Shown one piece after another: positions 1 through 9,586 of a DNA stretch of 64,000 nucleotides. How positions within the stretch are numbered: position 1 is the stretch's first letter; each line of letters begins with the position of its first letter. The notes under the pieces are model-generated. The model had not been told where the DNA came from. It did not search any database and saw only the letters and a list, made by a program, of their open reading frames with translations. Source of the stretch: Actinomyces minihominis (GTDB lineage Bacteria > Actinomycetota > Actinomycetes > Actinomycetales > Actinomycetaceae); assembly GCF_900187855.1 (NCBI RefSeq), contig NZ_FYEG01000003.1:124001-188000 (forward strand), read 5' to 3'. Position numbers and translations under genes: made by a program.

Positions 1-593
1 AACCTACGAAGGACCGCGGCCGTGTGGGCATTAATCTGACTTTCGTCAGTAATGACAAAGATGACCGAGCGACGTCGCCCGACCTCGACGTGACGCAGGA
101 CTGCCAGGAGGTCCGATGGTCCCCCGCTGGTCTCAGAGGCAGATGCCACCCTTATCAGCGTCTCAGAGTGCGCCACCCCCGCGCGGGCCGGCATGGTCCT
201 GACAGACCTGGCGTTACCGCTGACGAGGCCGAGGAGGTCCCCGTGGGAGGAAACCAGCCAGGCCAGGGCTCGCACTAACTCTTCGGCGGTCGCACTCTTC
301 GGTTCGCCGTCCTCTCCGGCAGCCGCCATGGCGGCCCCCGTGTCCGAGGCAATAATGATGCTGAGCACTGCGGTCGACTCAAACCGTTTGATTACCGGCT
401 GAGAGAGCCGGGCAGTTCCCTTCCAGTCCATGGCAGAGATATCGTCCCCGGGTTTGTACTCAGCCATATCCAGAAACTCATGGCTGCTTCCCGCGCCCTC
501 GCCACGGTGGTACCCGTCCAGAAGAGAAAGCAGCTTCTTCTGAACCGGGTAGGAGACCAGCCGAGAGTAGTCGTGGAGGCGCGGTGACGACAT
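1..593 (-). CDS. DUF58 domain protein, 3' part cut by the window edge
   Basis: The ATG lies at 593..591, two bases after the stop of the MoxR gene, and the frame stays open to base 1 (about 197 codons seen). The protein begins MSSPRLHDYSRLVS and carries the DUF58 hallmark around residues 45-65: EYKPGDDISAMDWKGTARL, followed by a Lys-Arg-Phe-Glu-Ser stretch. A VWA-like hydrophobic strand (VLSIIIASDTG) comes next. In this family MoxR ATPases and DUF58 proteins are encoded together and are thought to act in envelope or metal-centre maturation; the exact target here is unknown. The C-terminal end is outside the window. Confidence 0.85.
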   Translation of the reverse strand, partial: MSSPRLHDYSRLVSYPVQKKLLSLLDGYHRGEGAGSSHEFLDMAEYKPGDDISAMDWKGTARLSQPVIKRFESTAVLSIIIASDTGAAMAAAGEDGEPKSATAEELVRALAWLVSSHGDLLGLVSGNARSVRTMPARAGVAHSETLIRVASASETSGGPSDLLAVLRHVEVGRRRSVIFVITDESQINAHTAAVLRR

Positions 594-595
594 GC

Positions 596-1615
596 TTAGG
601 GAACCGGAACCACGTTGAAAGCAGCGTCGATCAAACCGGTGACTGAAACCGAATCTGCCACCGCATCCCAGGTCCGCACCAGCCGATGGCGGAGCACCGA
701 GTGGCGCATAGCTTTGATATCAGCTGGAATCACGTAGTTACGCCCATTCATGAGGGCGATGGCCTGGGCCACTTTCATCAGGGCGATACCACCACGCGGT
801 GAAGCCCCCATGCGCAGGTACCTGTCCAGGTCAGGCAGGGGGCTGGGTCCACCCCCGCGGGTTGTGTTGACGATATCGACGATGTAGCTCTTGATAGCGG
901 CGTGGACGAAGACCCTGGCCGAGTATGCCTGCAGCTCCTCTAACTCTTCCAGAGAGATGGGCTCACCGACTACGTCCTCGGCAAAAACCCCCCTGTCAAT
1001 CATTTCAAGGACCCGCACTTCTTCAGAAGCGGAAGGGTAGGAAATGACGACCTTCATGAGGAAGCGGTCCATCTGTGCCTCGGGGAGGATGTACGTGCCC
1101 TCTTCCTCTATCGGGTTCTGGGTGGCCATAACCATGAAGGGTCTGGGCAGCCTGTGGTTCTCACCGCCGATTGTCGTCTGCCCCTCCTGCATCGCCTCAA
1201 GCATCGCGGACTGGGTCTTAGCTGATGACCGGTTGATCTCATCAAGGAGGACGAAGTTGGCGTGCACCGGACCAAGCTGGGTGACGAAAGCCCCGGTGGC
1301 CTGGTTGTAGATCTGCGTGCCCACGATATCGGAGGGCATCAGGTCCGGGGTGCACTGAATGCGTCGGAAGGTTCCGGACACGGCGCTGGCCAGGGTCTGT
1401 GCGGCGGTCGTCTTTGCCAGTCCGGGGACAGACTCAATGAGGAGGTGCCCCCGGGCCATCAGGGTGGCCAGCAGGGTGCGTCGCAGGTCTTCCTGTCCCA
1501 CCACGCGCAGTTCGTAGAGGGCTTCAACCCTGGAGATGAGTTCCTGGGCCCTCTTCGTCTCAGCCTCACTCAGGTGGCGCGAGGTTTCCACCTCGACCTC
1601 AACTTCGTTAGTCAC
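596..1615 (-). CDS. MoxR-family AAA+ ATPase
   Basis: A chaperone-like AAA+ ATPase of the MoxR/RavA type. From the chosen GTG at 1615 it has 339 residues. Walker A is SVPGLAKTT near residues 62-70, Walker B is FVLLDEINR, the sensor region is ATQNPIEEEGTY, and an AAA lid domain follows. The GTG at 1615 has an AGCGGAGG ribosome site four to five bases upstream; an upstream TTG at 1684 adds 23 residues but lacks well-spaced ribosome binding. It is followed immediately by the DUF58 gene, so the two form an operon. The family remodels partner proteins, usually the VWA or DUF58 neighbours; the substrate here cannot be read from the sequence. Confidence 0.9.
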   Translation of the reverse strand: MTNEVEVEVETSRHLSEAETKRAQELISRVEALYELRVVGQEDLRRTLLATLMARGHLLIESVPGLAKTTAAQTLASAVSGTFRRIQCTPDLMPSDIVGTQIYNQATGAFVTQLGPVHANFVLLDEINRSSAKTQSAMLEAMQEGQTTIGGENHRLPRPFMVMATQNPIEEEGTYILPEAQMDRFLMKVVISYPSASEEVRVLEMIDRGVFAEDVVGEPISLEELEELQAYSARVFVHAAIKSYIVDIVNTTRGGGPSPLPDLDRYLRMGASPRGGIALMKVAQAIALMNGRNYVIPADIKAMRHSVLRHRLVRTWDAVADSVSVTGLIDAAFNVVPVP

Positions 1616-1720
1616 GCGACCTCCGCTGTACCGGTTTGAACCCTGTTGCTTCCAACCTAGTTTCGCACGAGCCACCGACACCAAGACTCCCCGTCTAGCG
1701 ATAGCGCTCCCACAAACGGC

Positions 1721-1759
1721 CGAAGCCCCGACCAGCCAAAATGGCCAGCCGGGGCTTCG
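1721..1759 (-). terminator. Hairpin terminator behind pckG
   Basis: CGAAGCCCCG (1721-1730) pairs perfectly with CGGGGCTTCG (1750-1759) around a 19-base loop that contains its own short GGCCAG/CTGGCC-like pairing. It lies just after the pckG stop codon at 1772. The T-tract on the minus strand is short (GTTTG), so termination efficiency is uncertain. Confidence 0.65.
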
Positions 1760-1771
1760 TCCTACGAACTA

Positions 1772-3610
1772 CTAGTTCTTAGCAGCGGCAATGCGCTCCT
1801 GAAGCTTGGCAAGCTCGGCGCGAACCTCTGCGGGAACCTTGTCACCGAACTGCTCGAAGTAGGTCTCCGAGTCAGCGGTCTCAAGCTCCCAGGCTTCCGG
1901 ATCGATCTCGTAGAGAGCGTTCCAGTCTTCCTCGGTGAAGCCCTCAAGTCCCTCGATGTTGAAGTCTTCGAACTTGGGGTAGCGACCGGTGACACCATCG
2001 ACTGCTTCAACCTCACCGGCTGAACGACGAACGATCCAGTCGAGGACACGGGCGTTGTCGCCATAGCCCGGCCACAGGAACTTGCCGTCGTCATCCTTGC
2101 GGAACCAGTTGACCTGGTAGATCTGGGGGAACTTATCTCCCAGCTTCTCACCCATCTCAACCCAGTGGCTCCAGTAGTCGGCCATGTTGTAGCCACAGAA
2201 GGGCAGCATGGCGAACGGGTCGTGACGCAGCGAACCGGCCTTGACGTCGGTCGCGGCGGCAGTTACCTCAGAGGCGACGGTTGCACCGATGTAAACGCCG
2301 TGGTCGGGACTGTAGGCCTCGGCAACCAGCGGAACATTGGTGGCGCGACGTCCACCAAAGAGGATGGCGTCGATCGGGACACCCTGGGGGGCCTCCCAGT
2401 CCTCGGAGATGATCGGGCACTGCCATGCCGGGGCGGTGAAGCGGCTGTTCGGGTGTGACGACAGGGTGCCCGACTCGGGGGTCCAGTCGTTGCCGTGCCA
2501 GTCGATCAGGTGGGCCGGGGTGTCATCAGACATGCCCTCCCACCAGACATCGCCATCGTCGGTCAGTGCGACGTTGGTGAAGATGGCGTTAGCCCTCATC
2601 GACTCCATGGCCATCGGGTTCGTCTTGTACGAGGTGCCCGGGGCAACTCCGAAGAAGCCGGCCTCAGGGTTAATTGCGTAGAGGCGACCATCCGGACCCG
2701 GACGCATCCAGGCGATGTCGTCACCCACGGTCTCAACCTTGTAGCCCGGAATGCTGGGCTCAAGCATGGCGAGGTTGGTCTTGCCACATGCCGACGGGAA
2801 GGCTGCGGTGACAAAGAACTTGCGGCCGTCTGATTCGCGGGTCAGACCCAGGATCAGCATGTGCTCGGCCATCCAGCCGTTGTCGCGGGCCATGGTCGAG
2901 GCGATGCGCAGTGCGTAGCACTTCTTGCCCAGCAGGGCGTTGCCGCCGTAACCGGAACCGTAGGACCAGATCTCATTGGTCTCTGGGAAGTGGGTGATGT
3001 ACTTGTCATCGTTGCAGGGCCAGGTGGTATCTTCCTGACCTTCTTCAAGGGGGGCACCAACCGAGTGAACAGCGGGAACCCATTCCTTACCCTCTGCAAT
3101 GAGGTCCATTGCGGGGGTTCCGATGCGGGTCATGATGCGCATGTTGGTGACAACGTACGGTGAATCCGTGATCTCAATGCCCAGCTGGCTGATCGGACCA
3201 CCCACGGGTCCCATCGAGAAGGGGATCACGTACATGGTGCGGCCCTTCATGCAGCCGTCAAACTTGCCGTGAAGGATTTCCTTCATTTCCTTGGGATCTG
3301 CCCAGTGGTTGGTGGGACCCGCATCCTCTTCCTTCTCAGAGCAGATGAACGTGCGAGATTCAACACGTGCAACGTCGGAGGGAAGTGAACGTGCCAGGAA
3401 TGAGTTGGGACGCTTTTCTTCGTTGAGGCGGATCATCATGCCGCTCTCAACCATCAGGTCGGTGAGTCGCTTCCACTCTTCCTCGGTGCCATCCGAGAAC
3501 TCAACGCGCTCAGGCTTCGTAAGCTCGGCGATCTTTGTCACCCAGTCGATTACATCTTCAGGAGCGTTGGCCGGGGCTGCGGCCCGGACATCCATTTCAG
3601 TGACGGACAT
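1772..3610 (-). CDS. pckG: Phosphoenolpyruvate carboxykinase (GTP)
   Basis: Cytosolic enzyme that interconverts oxaloacetate + GTP with PEP + CO2 + GDP, the entry to gluconeogenesis or, run backwards, an anaplerotic CO2-fixing step in fermenters. 612 residues from the ATG at 3610, the usual length for the GTP family; this ATG has an AGGAGG ten bases upstream, whereas the longer ORF start does not match the family. Diagnostic motifs: the kinase loop [12 protein letters not shown] near residue 275, [12 protein letters not shown], and [19 protein letters not shown] near the guanine-binding side. A monocistronic unit ending in a hairpin. A probable second PEPCK of the PPi type is encoded at 17672-21046, which is unusual. 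Confidence 0.97.
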   Translation of the reverse strand: MSVTEMDVRAAAPANAPEDVIDWVTKIAELTKPERVEFSDGTEEEWKRLTDLMVESGMMIRLNEEKRPNSFLARSLPSDVARVESRTFICSEKEEDAGPTNHWADPKEMKEILHGKFDGCMKGRTMYVIPFSMGPVGGPISQLGIEITDSPYVVTNMRIMTRIGTPAMDLIAEGKEWVPAVHSVGAPLEEGQEDTTWPCNDDKYITHFPETNEIWSYGSGYGGNALLGKKCYALRIASTMARDNGWMAEHMLILGLTRESDGRKFFVTAAFPSACGKTNLAMLEPSIPGYKVETVGDDIAWMRPGPDGRLYAINPEAGFFGVAPGTSYKTNPMAMESMRANAIFTNVALTDDGDVWWEGMSDDTPAHLIDWHGNDWTPESGTLSSHPNSRFTAPAWQCPIISEDWEAPQGVPIDAILFGGRRATNVPLVAEAYSPDHGVYIGATVASEVTAAATDVKAGSLRHDPFAMLPFCGYNMADYWSHWVEMGEKLGDKFPQIYQVNWFRKDDDGKFLWPGYGDNARVLDWIVRRSAGEVEAVDGVTGRYPKFEDFNIEGLEGFTEEDWNALYEIDPEAWELETADSETYFEQFGDKVPAEVRAELAKLQERIAAAKN

Positions 3611-3732
3611 ATGTTGCTTGCCTCCTAGTAAAAGGGCTTGCCATGGGGCTGGTCGCCCCTTCAATCTGCCCCCTAAGTATCCCAATAGAACCGGGGATTT
3701 TTCTGGTCGTTAAGTCCCCCGCGTGGTCTGAC

Positions 3733-3754
3733 TCACATTGCTGAGATCACATTG
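3733..3754. promoter_or_regulatory. Repeated TCACATTG element between pckG and the DUF47 gene
   Basis: TCACATTG occurs twice (3733-3740 and 3747-3754), 14 bases apart, in the 250-base divergent intergenic region. On the minus strand it reads as two CAATGTGA copies upstream of pckG. TGTGA/TCACA half-sites are typical of CRP/GlxR-type regulators, but here they are direct rather than inverted, so the regulator is unknown. Confidence 0.35.
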
Positions 3755-3779
3755 TTGCCGGGGTGAGAGATAGCGGGTT

Positions 3780-3810
3780 AACAGCCTGCAAATCTACCGG
3801 TTAGGCTGTT
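3780..3810. repeat. Inverted repeat upstream of the DUF47-pit operon
   Basis: AACAGCCT (3780-3787) and AGGCTGTT (3803-3810) are perfect inverted 8-mers separated by 15 bases, about 50 bases upstream of the GTG of the DUF47 gene. It may be an operator or an mRNA leader hairpin. No GTTCA-type phosphate box is seen here. Confidence 0.4.
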
Positions 3811-3859
3811 CGTGTTATCGATTTAGTGCCCAAAACTTTCTAAGTAAACGGAGAACACT

Positions 3860-4489
3860 GTGGCAATAAAAGCTGACCGAGGACCAACGTTTTTTGACCT
3901 TCTTACTAAGCAGGCCGAAAAGCTAGTGGATGCATCGGCTCTACTGCGAGACATCTTCAACTCAAAAGGTTCGGAACGTGTTGAAGTACGCGACCGTCTT
4001 CACGACGTCGAGCACGAAGCAGATGAACTGAACCATGTCTTCATCTCGAAGATCAACCAGTCCTTCATCACCCCGTTTGACCGTGAGGACCTGGCACGAC
4101 TGGCCCACCTGCTCGATGACTGCGTCGACCTGATGGATGAGGCCGGCGACATGATCGTCCTCTACAAGATTGACGACATTCCCGCCCCATTCGAGGATCT
4201 CCTGCGCAAGCAGGTTGAAGTTCTTCGCAAGTGCTCGAAGCTGACGGCTCAGGCCATGCCCAAGCTGAAGAAGCCCGTGGACCTGAAGCCCTACTGGCTT
4301 GAGATCAACATTCTTGAGAACCAGGGCGACCAGGCCTACCGTCGCACCATTGCCAACCTCTTCGATTCGGGTCTCGACCCCATCACCATCATCAAGCTGA
4401 AGGACGTTGTCCTCACGCTTGAAAAGGCCACGGATGCCTTCGAGTCGCTCGCACATGCGGTCGAGGGCATCGCGGTGAAGGAGTCCTGA
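3860..4489 (+). CDS. DUF47 family protein (PhoU-like PiT accessory protein)
   Basis: 209-residue soluble all-helical protein of the DUF47/PhoU-like family. The GTG start has GGAG six bases upstream. The family carries repeated acidic helices; here the segments VRDRLHDVEHEADELNHVF (near residue 45) and DDCVDLMDEAGDMI (near residue 88) show the E/D-rich metal-binding pattern. It ends three bases before the PiT-type transporter gene, the standard partner: DUF47 proteins are thought to regulate low-affinity phosphate uptake through PiT. Expected to act at the cytoplasmic face of the membrane. Confidence 0.9.
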   Translation: MAIKADRGPTFFDLLTKQAEKLVDASALLRDIFNSKGSERVEVRDRLHDVEHEADELNHVFISKINQSFITPFDREDLARLAHLLDDCVDLMDEAGDMIVLYKIDDIPAPFEDLLRKQVEVLRKCSKLTAQAMPKLKKPVDLKPYWLEINILENQGDQAYRRTIANLFDSGLDPITIIKLKDVVLTLEKATDAFESLAHAVEGIAVKES

Positions 4490-4492
4490 CAG

Positions 4493-5554
4493 GTGGATCT
4501 AAACCTGATCCTGGTTATTGTAGTCATTGCGATTGCACTGCTGTTTGACTACACCAACGGTTTTCACGATGCTGCTAACGCCATCGCAACTTCCGTCTCG
4601 ACGCGTGCTCTAAAACCCCGCACCGCGCTCGCGATGTCCGCGGTCATGAACCTGATCGGTGCTCTTCTTGGCACCGAGGTCGCAAAGACCATCGGTAAGG
4701 GCATCATCGACATCGACTCATTTTCTCTGGCTGATGATGCCGCCATGCAGAGGGCGGGTCTGATAATCGTTCTGTCCGCACTGGTCGGCGCTGTCACCTG
4801 GAACTACATCACCTGGTGGTTCGGTCTCCCCTCCTCGTCTTCCCACGCCCTCATCGGTGGACTGGTCGGAGCAGGTTTGGCTTCCGCAACCCAGGTTGAG
4901 TGGGCAGGTATTCTGCACACCGTGATCATCCCGATGATCACTTCACCAATCATTGGTTTCGTCCTCGCCTTCATCCTGATGAAGTTGGTTCTGCGCTGGT
5001 TCGCGAATAAGCCCTACCACAAGACCATGGGTCGCTTCCGTTACGCACAGACCGCCTCTGCTGCCGCCATGGCCCTCGGCCACGGCCTGCAGGATGCGCA
5101 GAAGACCATGGGCATCATCGTCATGGCGCTTCTTGCGGGTGGCTACGGCGAAACCCACAACATCTACGACCTCACAACCGGAGAGATGACAATCCCCCTC
5201 TGGGTCAAGGTCGCAGCTGCAAGCGCCATTGCATTCGGCACCTACTCGGGTGGCTACCGCATCATGAAGACCCTCGGTTCGAAGATGATCGACCTCGACC
5301 CGGCCCGAGGCTTCGTCGCCGAGTCGGTTGCAGCCGGCATCCTCTACACAGCTGCCTACGCGCTGCACGCCCCCATCTCCACCACACAGACCATCACCGC
5401 CTCCATCCTCGGTGTCGGTGCGACCAAGCGCCTCAGCGCGGTTCGCTGGTCAGTGGTCGGAAACATCATGGTGGCGTGGGTTGTTACGCTCCCAGCAGCT
5501 GCGGGTGTCTCCGCCGTTATGTACTTCGTCTTCCACTGGGTCATTCCGGTCTAG
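4493..5554 (+). CDS. pit: PiT-family inorganic phosphate transporter
   Basis: 353-residue integral membrane symporter for phosphate, probably H+-coupled. The N-terminal PiT signature is clear: DYTNGFHDAANAIATSVSTRAL at about residues 16-37 (Gly-Phe-His-Asp-Ala-Ala-Asn core), and the second half carries the inverted-repeat counterpart AYALHAPISTTQTITASILG near residues 286-305. Roughly ten hydrophobic segments alternate with loops. The GTG start at 4493 follows GGAG in the end of the DUF47 gene, so translation is likely coupled. It supplies constitutive phosphate uptake, complementing the high-affinity Pst system at 13.7-17.6 kb. Confidence 0.95.
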   Translation: MDLNLILVIVVIAIALLFDYTNGFHDAANAIATSVSTRALKPRTALAMSAVMNLIGALLGTEVAKTIGKGIIDIDSFSLADDAAMQRAGLIIVLSALVGAVTWNYITWWFGLPSSSSHALIGGLVGAGLASATQVEWAGILHTVIIPMITSPIIGFVLAFILMKLVLRWFANKPYHKTMGRFRYAQTASAAAMALGHGLQDAQKTMGIIVMALLAGGYGETHNIYDLTTGEMTIPLWVKVAAASAIAFGTYSGGYRIMKTLGSKMIDLDPARGFVAESVAAGILYTAAYALHAPISTTQTITASILGVGATKRLSAVRWSVVGNIMVAWVVTLPAAAGVSAVMYFVFHWVIPV

Positions 5555-5560
5555 AGAAGA

Positions 5561-6034
5561 TTGGTTCATACCGTGTTGCTGACCAGGCAGACCTCAACCA
5601 CCAGGCCAAACCGCCTTCGCGCCCTTGCGGGTGCGGGGGTGACCGGCCTGGTGGTTCTGCTTGGAGTGTCCGGGTGCTCCGCCCCCTCCACATCCCTGGA
5701 GACCGGTGACTGTCTGCGTGATCCCTACGCTGGGTCCCGCTCCATACATGTCGTTGACTGCGAGGATCCTCACCGGGGTCAGGTCGTCGGTCTCTATGAA
5801 CCTGTCGGCGGACCCTACCCTGGCGTCGACCTTCTCTCAGCTGAGGCCGAACTTCCCTGTGAGGAAGCCTTTGAAGAGTTCATCGGGACCAGCCCTCTGA
5901 CCTCCGTGTTCGACCTCTTCCCCCTGATTCCCTCAGAACAGGCCTGGGAGGAAGGCGATACCCTGGTCGCCTGCATCGCCGCTATCCACGGCGAGGGCGA
6001 GTCATCCTCTAGCTTTGAGGGCTCCCACCGCTAG
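5561..6034 (+). CDS. Septum-formation-like lipoprotein
   Basis: 157-residue predicted secreted lipoprotein. A basic N-terminus (RQTSTTRPNR) is followed by a hydrophobic stretch and a lipobox ending LLGVSGC near residue 39. The mature part has the pattern DCLRD...VVDCEDPHRGQVVG...PCEEAFEEF...CIAAI, which matches actinobacterial septum-formation (DUF4190-associated) domains with paired Cys and a Cys-x3-Pro-His motif. The start is uncertain: TTG at 5561 and GTG at 5573 are in frame, with AGAGAAGA upstream. It follows pit by six bases and may be cotranscribed. The role is known only by family resemblance. Confidence 0.65.
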   Translation: MVHTVLLTRQTSTTRPNRLRALAGAGVTGLVVLLGVSGCSAPSTSLETGDCLRDPYAGSRSIHVVDCEDPHRGQVVGLYEPVGGPYPGVDLLSAEAELPCEEAFEEFIGTSPLTSVFDLFPLIPSEQAWEEGDTLVACIAAIHGEGESSSSFEGSHR

Positions 6035-6047
6035 GCTTCCCTACCGG

Positions 6048-7076
6048 CTATCCCAGCGAAAACTTGGTGAGGGGCTGGTGACGCTCGACCCCGATAACCC
6101 GTGGCGCCGAAGCGTGCGAGACGTGAATCACCAGCATCTCTGCCCGGTCAAGGTTCTTCTTAGGCTGCTCAATCAGCGCCATCATGCGCCGTGGGGTGAT
6201 GTCACGAATCGGTGCCAGCAGCGCCTGGTATCCAGGACGGTGCATGCTGACCGCTCGAGCCCCCTTCGGCTTGTTTAGTAACTTCTCAACCAGCGCGCTT
6301 GAAGGACCGGGATCAATGTTGACCGCCTTCTCTGTCAGGAACGCATGCGTCTTGAACTTCGCCCCACCGACTGCTGAGTACGGGACCACCGTCTGAACGC
6401 AGCGCATCCAGGGGGAAGAGTGAACGACATCGATCCCGAATGCAGACATGAGGGGAACGAGGTCGAGAGCCTGAGCCCCACCAAGGCGACTCAGGGGCCG
6501 CATTCCCTCTTTGCCATCCCACTTGGCCCGGTCAACCGCCCGAGCATGGCGAAGGATGACCGTGGTTGAAGTGATCAGTTCACCGCGCCCAGCACGGTTG
6601 ATGACTTCCGTCAGCAGGCGACGGTCGCCCCGGCGCGTCAGCATTAGGCGGGCGCGGGCCGGAGAAACCCACTGGACGATGTCTATTTCTTTCTTCGGCG
6701 CCCTCTTGACGGGCTTCCTTGAGGCCAGGGCCGGCTTGTCCTCAAGCAGCATTCCCGTCCAGTAGTAGACCTCTTTGAGGTGACCAGAGCCCAGGCGGTA
6801 GCGCTGGGTGGTCAGGGGTGTTCCGAGGGTGACGGCGTAGCCGGTCTCTTCTTCAACCTCACGGACAGCCGCGGCCGGCAGGGTCTCGTTTGTCTCAGCC
6901 TTGCCCTTGGGCCAGCCCCAATCCCGATAACGAGGGCGGTGGACCAGAAGAAACTCCAGGTCGGTTGGCGCTAGAGGCTGTCCCGGCACAATCTCGACGC
7001 CGGGCACCGCCCTCCACACAACCGCCCCTGCGGAGCGAACCATACCTTTGGGGAACACGAGCGCACGACTTGCCAT
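6048..7076 (-). CDS. Nudix hydrolase fused to histidine phosphatase (MutT1-like)
   Basis: 342 residues with two domains. Residues 10-150 are a Nudix domain with the box GKAETNETLPAAAVREVEEE (Gly-x5-Glu-x7-Arg-Glu-x2-Glu-Glu). Residues 170-340 resemble the histidine phosphatase fold: TTVILRHARAVDR gives the catalytic Arg-His (RHA instead of RHG), with VHSSPWMRCVQT downstream. Mycobacterial MutT1 has this architecture and hydrolyses 8-oxo-(d)GTP and Ap(n)A. As in mycobacteria it follows ppk1, 28 bases behind, so it likely shares the ppk1 transcript. Its late C-terminal catalytic His is less obvious (VIHVSHASA), so the phosphatase activity is less certain than the Nudix one. Confidence 0.88.
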   Translation of the reverse strand: MASRALVFPKGMVRSAGAVVWRAVPGVEIVPGQPLAPTDLEFLLVHRPRYRDWGWPKGKAETNETLPAAAVREVEEETGYAVTLGTPLTTQRYRLGSGHLKEVYYWTGMLLEDKPALASRKPVKRAPKKEIDIVQWVSPARARLMLTRRGDRRLLTEVINRAGRGELITSTTVILRHARAVDRAKWDGKEGMRPLSRLGGAQALDLVPLMSAFGIDVVHSSPWMRCVQTVVPYSAVGGAKFKTHAFLTEKAVNIDPGPSSALVEKLLNKPKGARAVSMHRPGYQALLAPIRDITPRRMMALIEQPKKNLDRAEMLVIHVSHASAPRVIGVERHQPLTKFSLG

Positions 7077-7104
7077 ACGGCAACCTTACCGACCGAAAGC
7101 GGTC

Positions 7105-9525
7105 CTAACGTCCAACTACCCGGGAGGATGCCTCTTTCATCAACTCCACCTGGATGTCTCGCAGCGGGGCTCCGTACTTGTCGTGGGTGCGCCTGTTCCA
7201 GCGGCCACTCTTCCTCAGGCTCCAAGCGGAGGTAGAGGGAGACGCCTCCGTCCTCACCAGTCCGGCAAGGTAGTCGGCATGGTCGCGGTTATCGATTCGC
7301 ACCAATGCCTCCACCCGGCGATCAAGGTTGCGGTGCATGAGGTCGGCGGAACCGATCCACACCTCTTCCTCACCGGAGGGTCCGAAAGCAAAAATTCGGG
7401 AGTGCTCTAGGAAGCGCCCCAGAATGGACCGCACCCGGATGTTCTCAGACAGACCCTTGACCCCCGGTTTCACCCCGCAGATGCCACGCACGACAATATC
7501 GACGCGAACCCCGGCCTGGCTGGCTCGGTAGAGGGCATCCGTAATCTGCTCGTCAACGATCGAGTTGACTTTGATGCCGATCCAAGCGTCCTCACCGGCT
7601 AGCTTCCGTCGCGTCTGCTCTTCGATTCGCTCGATGAGTCCGCTGCGAATCGACACCGGGGCCACCAGCAGCCTGCGGAAGGTCGACTTGGGCGCGTATC
7701 CGGAGAGCTGGTTGAACAGCCTGGTCAGATCCTGGGTCACTTCCGGATCGGCGGTAAGCAGCCCGAGATCTTCGTAACCCCGCGCGGTCCCCGGGTGGTA
7801 GTTGCCGGTCCCGACGTGGCAGTACCGCTTAAGAATCTCCCCCTCCTGGCGCACAACCAGCGACAGTTTGCAGTGGGTCTTCAAGCCGAGCATGCCGTAG
7901 ACGACATGGACCCCGGCCTTCTCCAGTTTGCGAGCCCACTCAATGTTCGCCTCTTCGTCAAAACGTGCCTTGACCTCGACGATTGCGACGACCTGCTTGT
8001 TGTTCCTAGCGGCCTCAATCAGGGAGGAGACTATGGGTGAGTCACCGGAGGTGCGGTAGAGGGTCTGCTTAATGGCCAGCACCTGGGGGTCCCGCGCAGC
8101 CTGACTGATGAAGTGCTGGACCGAAGTGGCGAACGAATCGTAGGGGTGGTGTAGGAGGACGTCGTGGTTGGAGACAGTGCCGAAGATATCCTGTGGCTTC
8201 GAGGACTCAACCTCGGTCAGTCCCGCCGGGGTGACCGGCACGAACGGCAGGTACTTGAGGTGGGGCAAATCGAGGGCGTGCAGCTCATTGAAGAGGGTGA
8301 AGTCAAGCGGCCTCGGCAACTTGAAAACATCATCATTGCTCAGTTCTAGCTTCTCGGTGAGGAAGTTGAGAACAAACGGACTCATGGCCTCTTCGACCTC
8401 AAGTCGCACAGCATCACCGAAGCGCCGCCTACGCAGCTCTTCTTCCATCGCGGTGAGCAGGTTTTCGGCGTCATCCTCTTCGACAATCAGGTCTTCGTTT
8501 CGGGTCACGCGGAAGGTGTAAGCCTCAATCACCTCCACCCCGGGAAAGAGGTGGTCGAGGTGCGCGATGATGAGTTCCTCGATGGTGAGGAAAGTGGTCC
8601 CAGAATCCCGGCGCACGTACTGTTCAGGGCGTCCCTCGCGAAGTGCGGCGTCCGCGTTGATAAGCCTGGGCAGTGTCTCTGGAACACGGACCCTCGCAAA
8701 GTGCTGCTTTCCGGAGACCGGGTTCTTAAGGACCACCGCAATGTTGAGGGACAGGCCCGAGATGTACGGGAAAGGGTGGCTGGGATCGACCGCAAGCGGC
8801 GTCAGAACCGGAAAGACCCGGTGGCGGAAGTAGGAGGAGAGCCGGTCACGCGTCGTCGACTCAAGGGTGTCCCAGTCCCCGAAGTGGATGCCCGCAGCGG
8901 CCAGGGCGGGCACAAACTCATCCTTCAGGTTGGCGGCCTGACGCTCTACCAGCTCACGAGTCTCCGAGGTGATGTGCTCCAGGACCTCGCGAGGGGGAAG
9001 ACCCGATGCGCCGGGCCGGGCAATTCCCGCGTTGATGCGGCGCTTGAGACCCGCCACGCGCACCATGAAGAACTCGTCAAGGTTGGAGGAGAAGATACCC
9101 GAGAACCAGAGCCGTTCCAGCAGGGGCACCGACTCATCTTCCGACTGTTCGAGGACGCGCTGGTTGAACGCTAGCCAGGACAGCTCCCGATCCGCGAAGC
9201 GCCCCTCAGGAAGAGGATGGTCGAGGCCGAGCGGTCCCGAAGTATCGACGGGCACCCCGCTGGGAATGAGAACTCCGATGTCATCGAAGTCGTCGTCACC
9301 GAGCAGTCCCTCTCCCAGATCGTACTCATCGTCCTCGTGCTCTTCGCCGACCAGCATGTCAGAGTCCGCGGGAAGCAGCAGTTCGGAGGGACGTGCCGTC
9401 TCAAGCACGGGGATCACCTCGGGACGGTCAACCGCGAAGTCAACCGTATCAAACTCATCCACGTCCCCGGCTGCTCTGAGTGCAGCCCGATCACTGGCAA
9501 TCGTCGGTTTCTCATCCGTAGTCAT
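7105..9525 (-). CDS. ppk1: Polyphosphate kinase 1
   Basis: Reversible transfer of the ATP gamma-phosphate to polyphosphate; membrane-peripheral tetramer in the family. 806 residues from the ATG at 9525, which has AAAGGAC upstream; an earlier ATG at 9558 lacks this. The Ppk fold starts near residue 105 ([17 protein letters not shown]). Catalytic parts are visible: [20 protein letters not shown] with the phosphorylated His, and [20 protein letters not shown] with the second His. The first 100 or so residues are an acidic, low-complexity extension absent from typical 690-740-residue homologues. It sits between a small unknown gene and the Nudix-phosphatase gene, in the phosphate region. Confidence 0.96.
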   Translation of the reverse strand: MTTDEKPTIASDRAALRAAGDVDEFDTVDFAVDRPEVIPVLETARPSELLLPADSDMLVGEEHEDDEYDLGEGLLGDDDFDDIGVLIPSGVPVDTSGPLGLDHPLPEGRFADRELSWLAFNQRVLEQSEDESVPLLERLWFSGIFSSNLDEFFMVRVAGLKRRINAGIARPGASGLPPREVLEHITSETRELVERQAANLKDEFVPALAAAGIHFGDWDTLESTTRDRLSSYFRHRVFPVLTPLAVDPSHPFPYISGLSLNIAVVLKNPVSGKQHFARVRVPETLPRLINADAALREGRPEQYVRRDSGTTFLTIEELIIAHLDHLFPGVEVIEAYTFRVTRNEDLIVEEDDAENLLTAMEEELRRRRFGDAVRLEVEEAMSPFVLNFLTEKLELSNDDVFKLPRPLDFTLFNELHALDLPHLKYLPFVPVTPAGLTEVESSKPQDIFGTVSNHDVLLHHPYDSFATSVQHFISQAARDPQVLAIKQTLYRTSGDSPIVSSLIEAARNNKQVVAIVEVKARFDEEANIEWARKLEKAGVHVVYGMLGLKTHCKLSLVVRQEGEILKRYCHVGTGNYHPGTARGYEDLGLLTADPEVTQDLTRLFNQLSGYAPKSTFRRLLVAPVSIRSGLIERIEEQTRRKLAGEDAWIGIKVNSIVDEQITDALYRASQAGVRVDIVVRGICGVKPGVKGLSENIRVRSILGRFLEHSRIFAFGPSGEEEVWIGSADLMHRNLDRRVEALVRIDNRDHADYLAGLVRTEASPSTSAWSLRKSGRWNRRTHDKYGAPLRDIQVELMKEASSRVVGR

Positions 9526-9586
9526 GTTGTCCTTTTCAAAACCACCGGTTTGCGGCATTTGTCAGTGTCCTGGCCGAAGACCCTGG

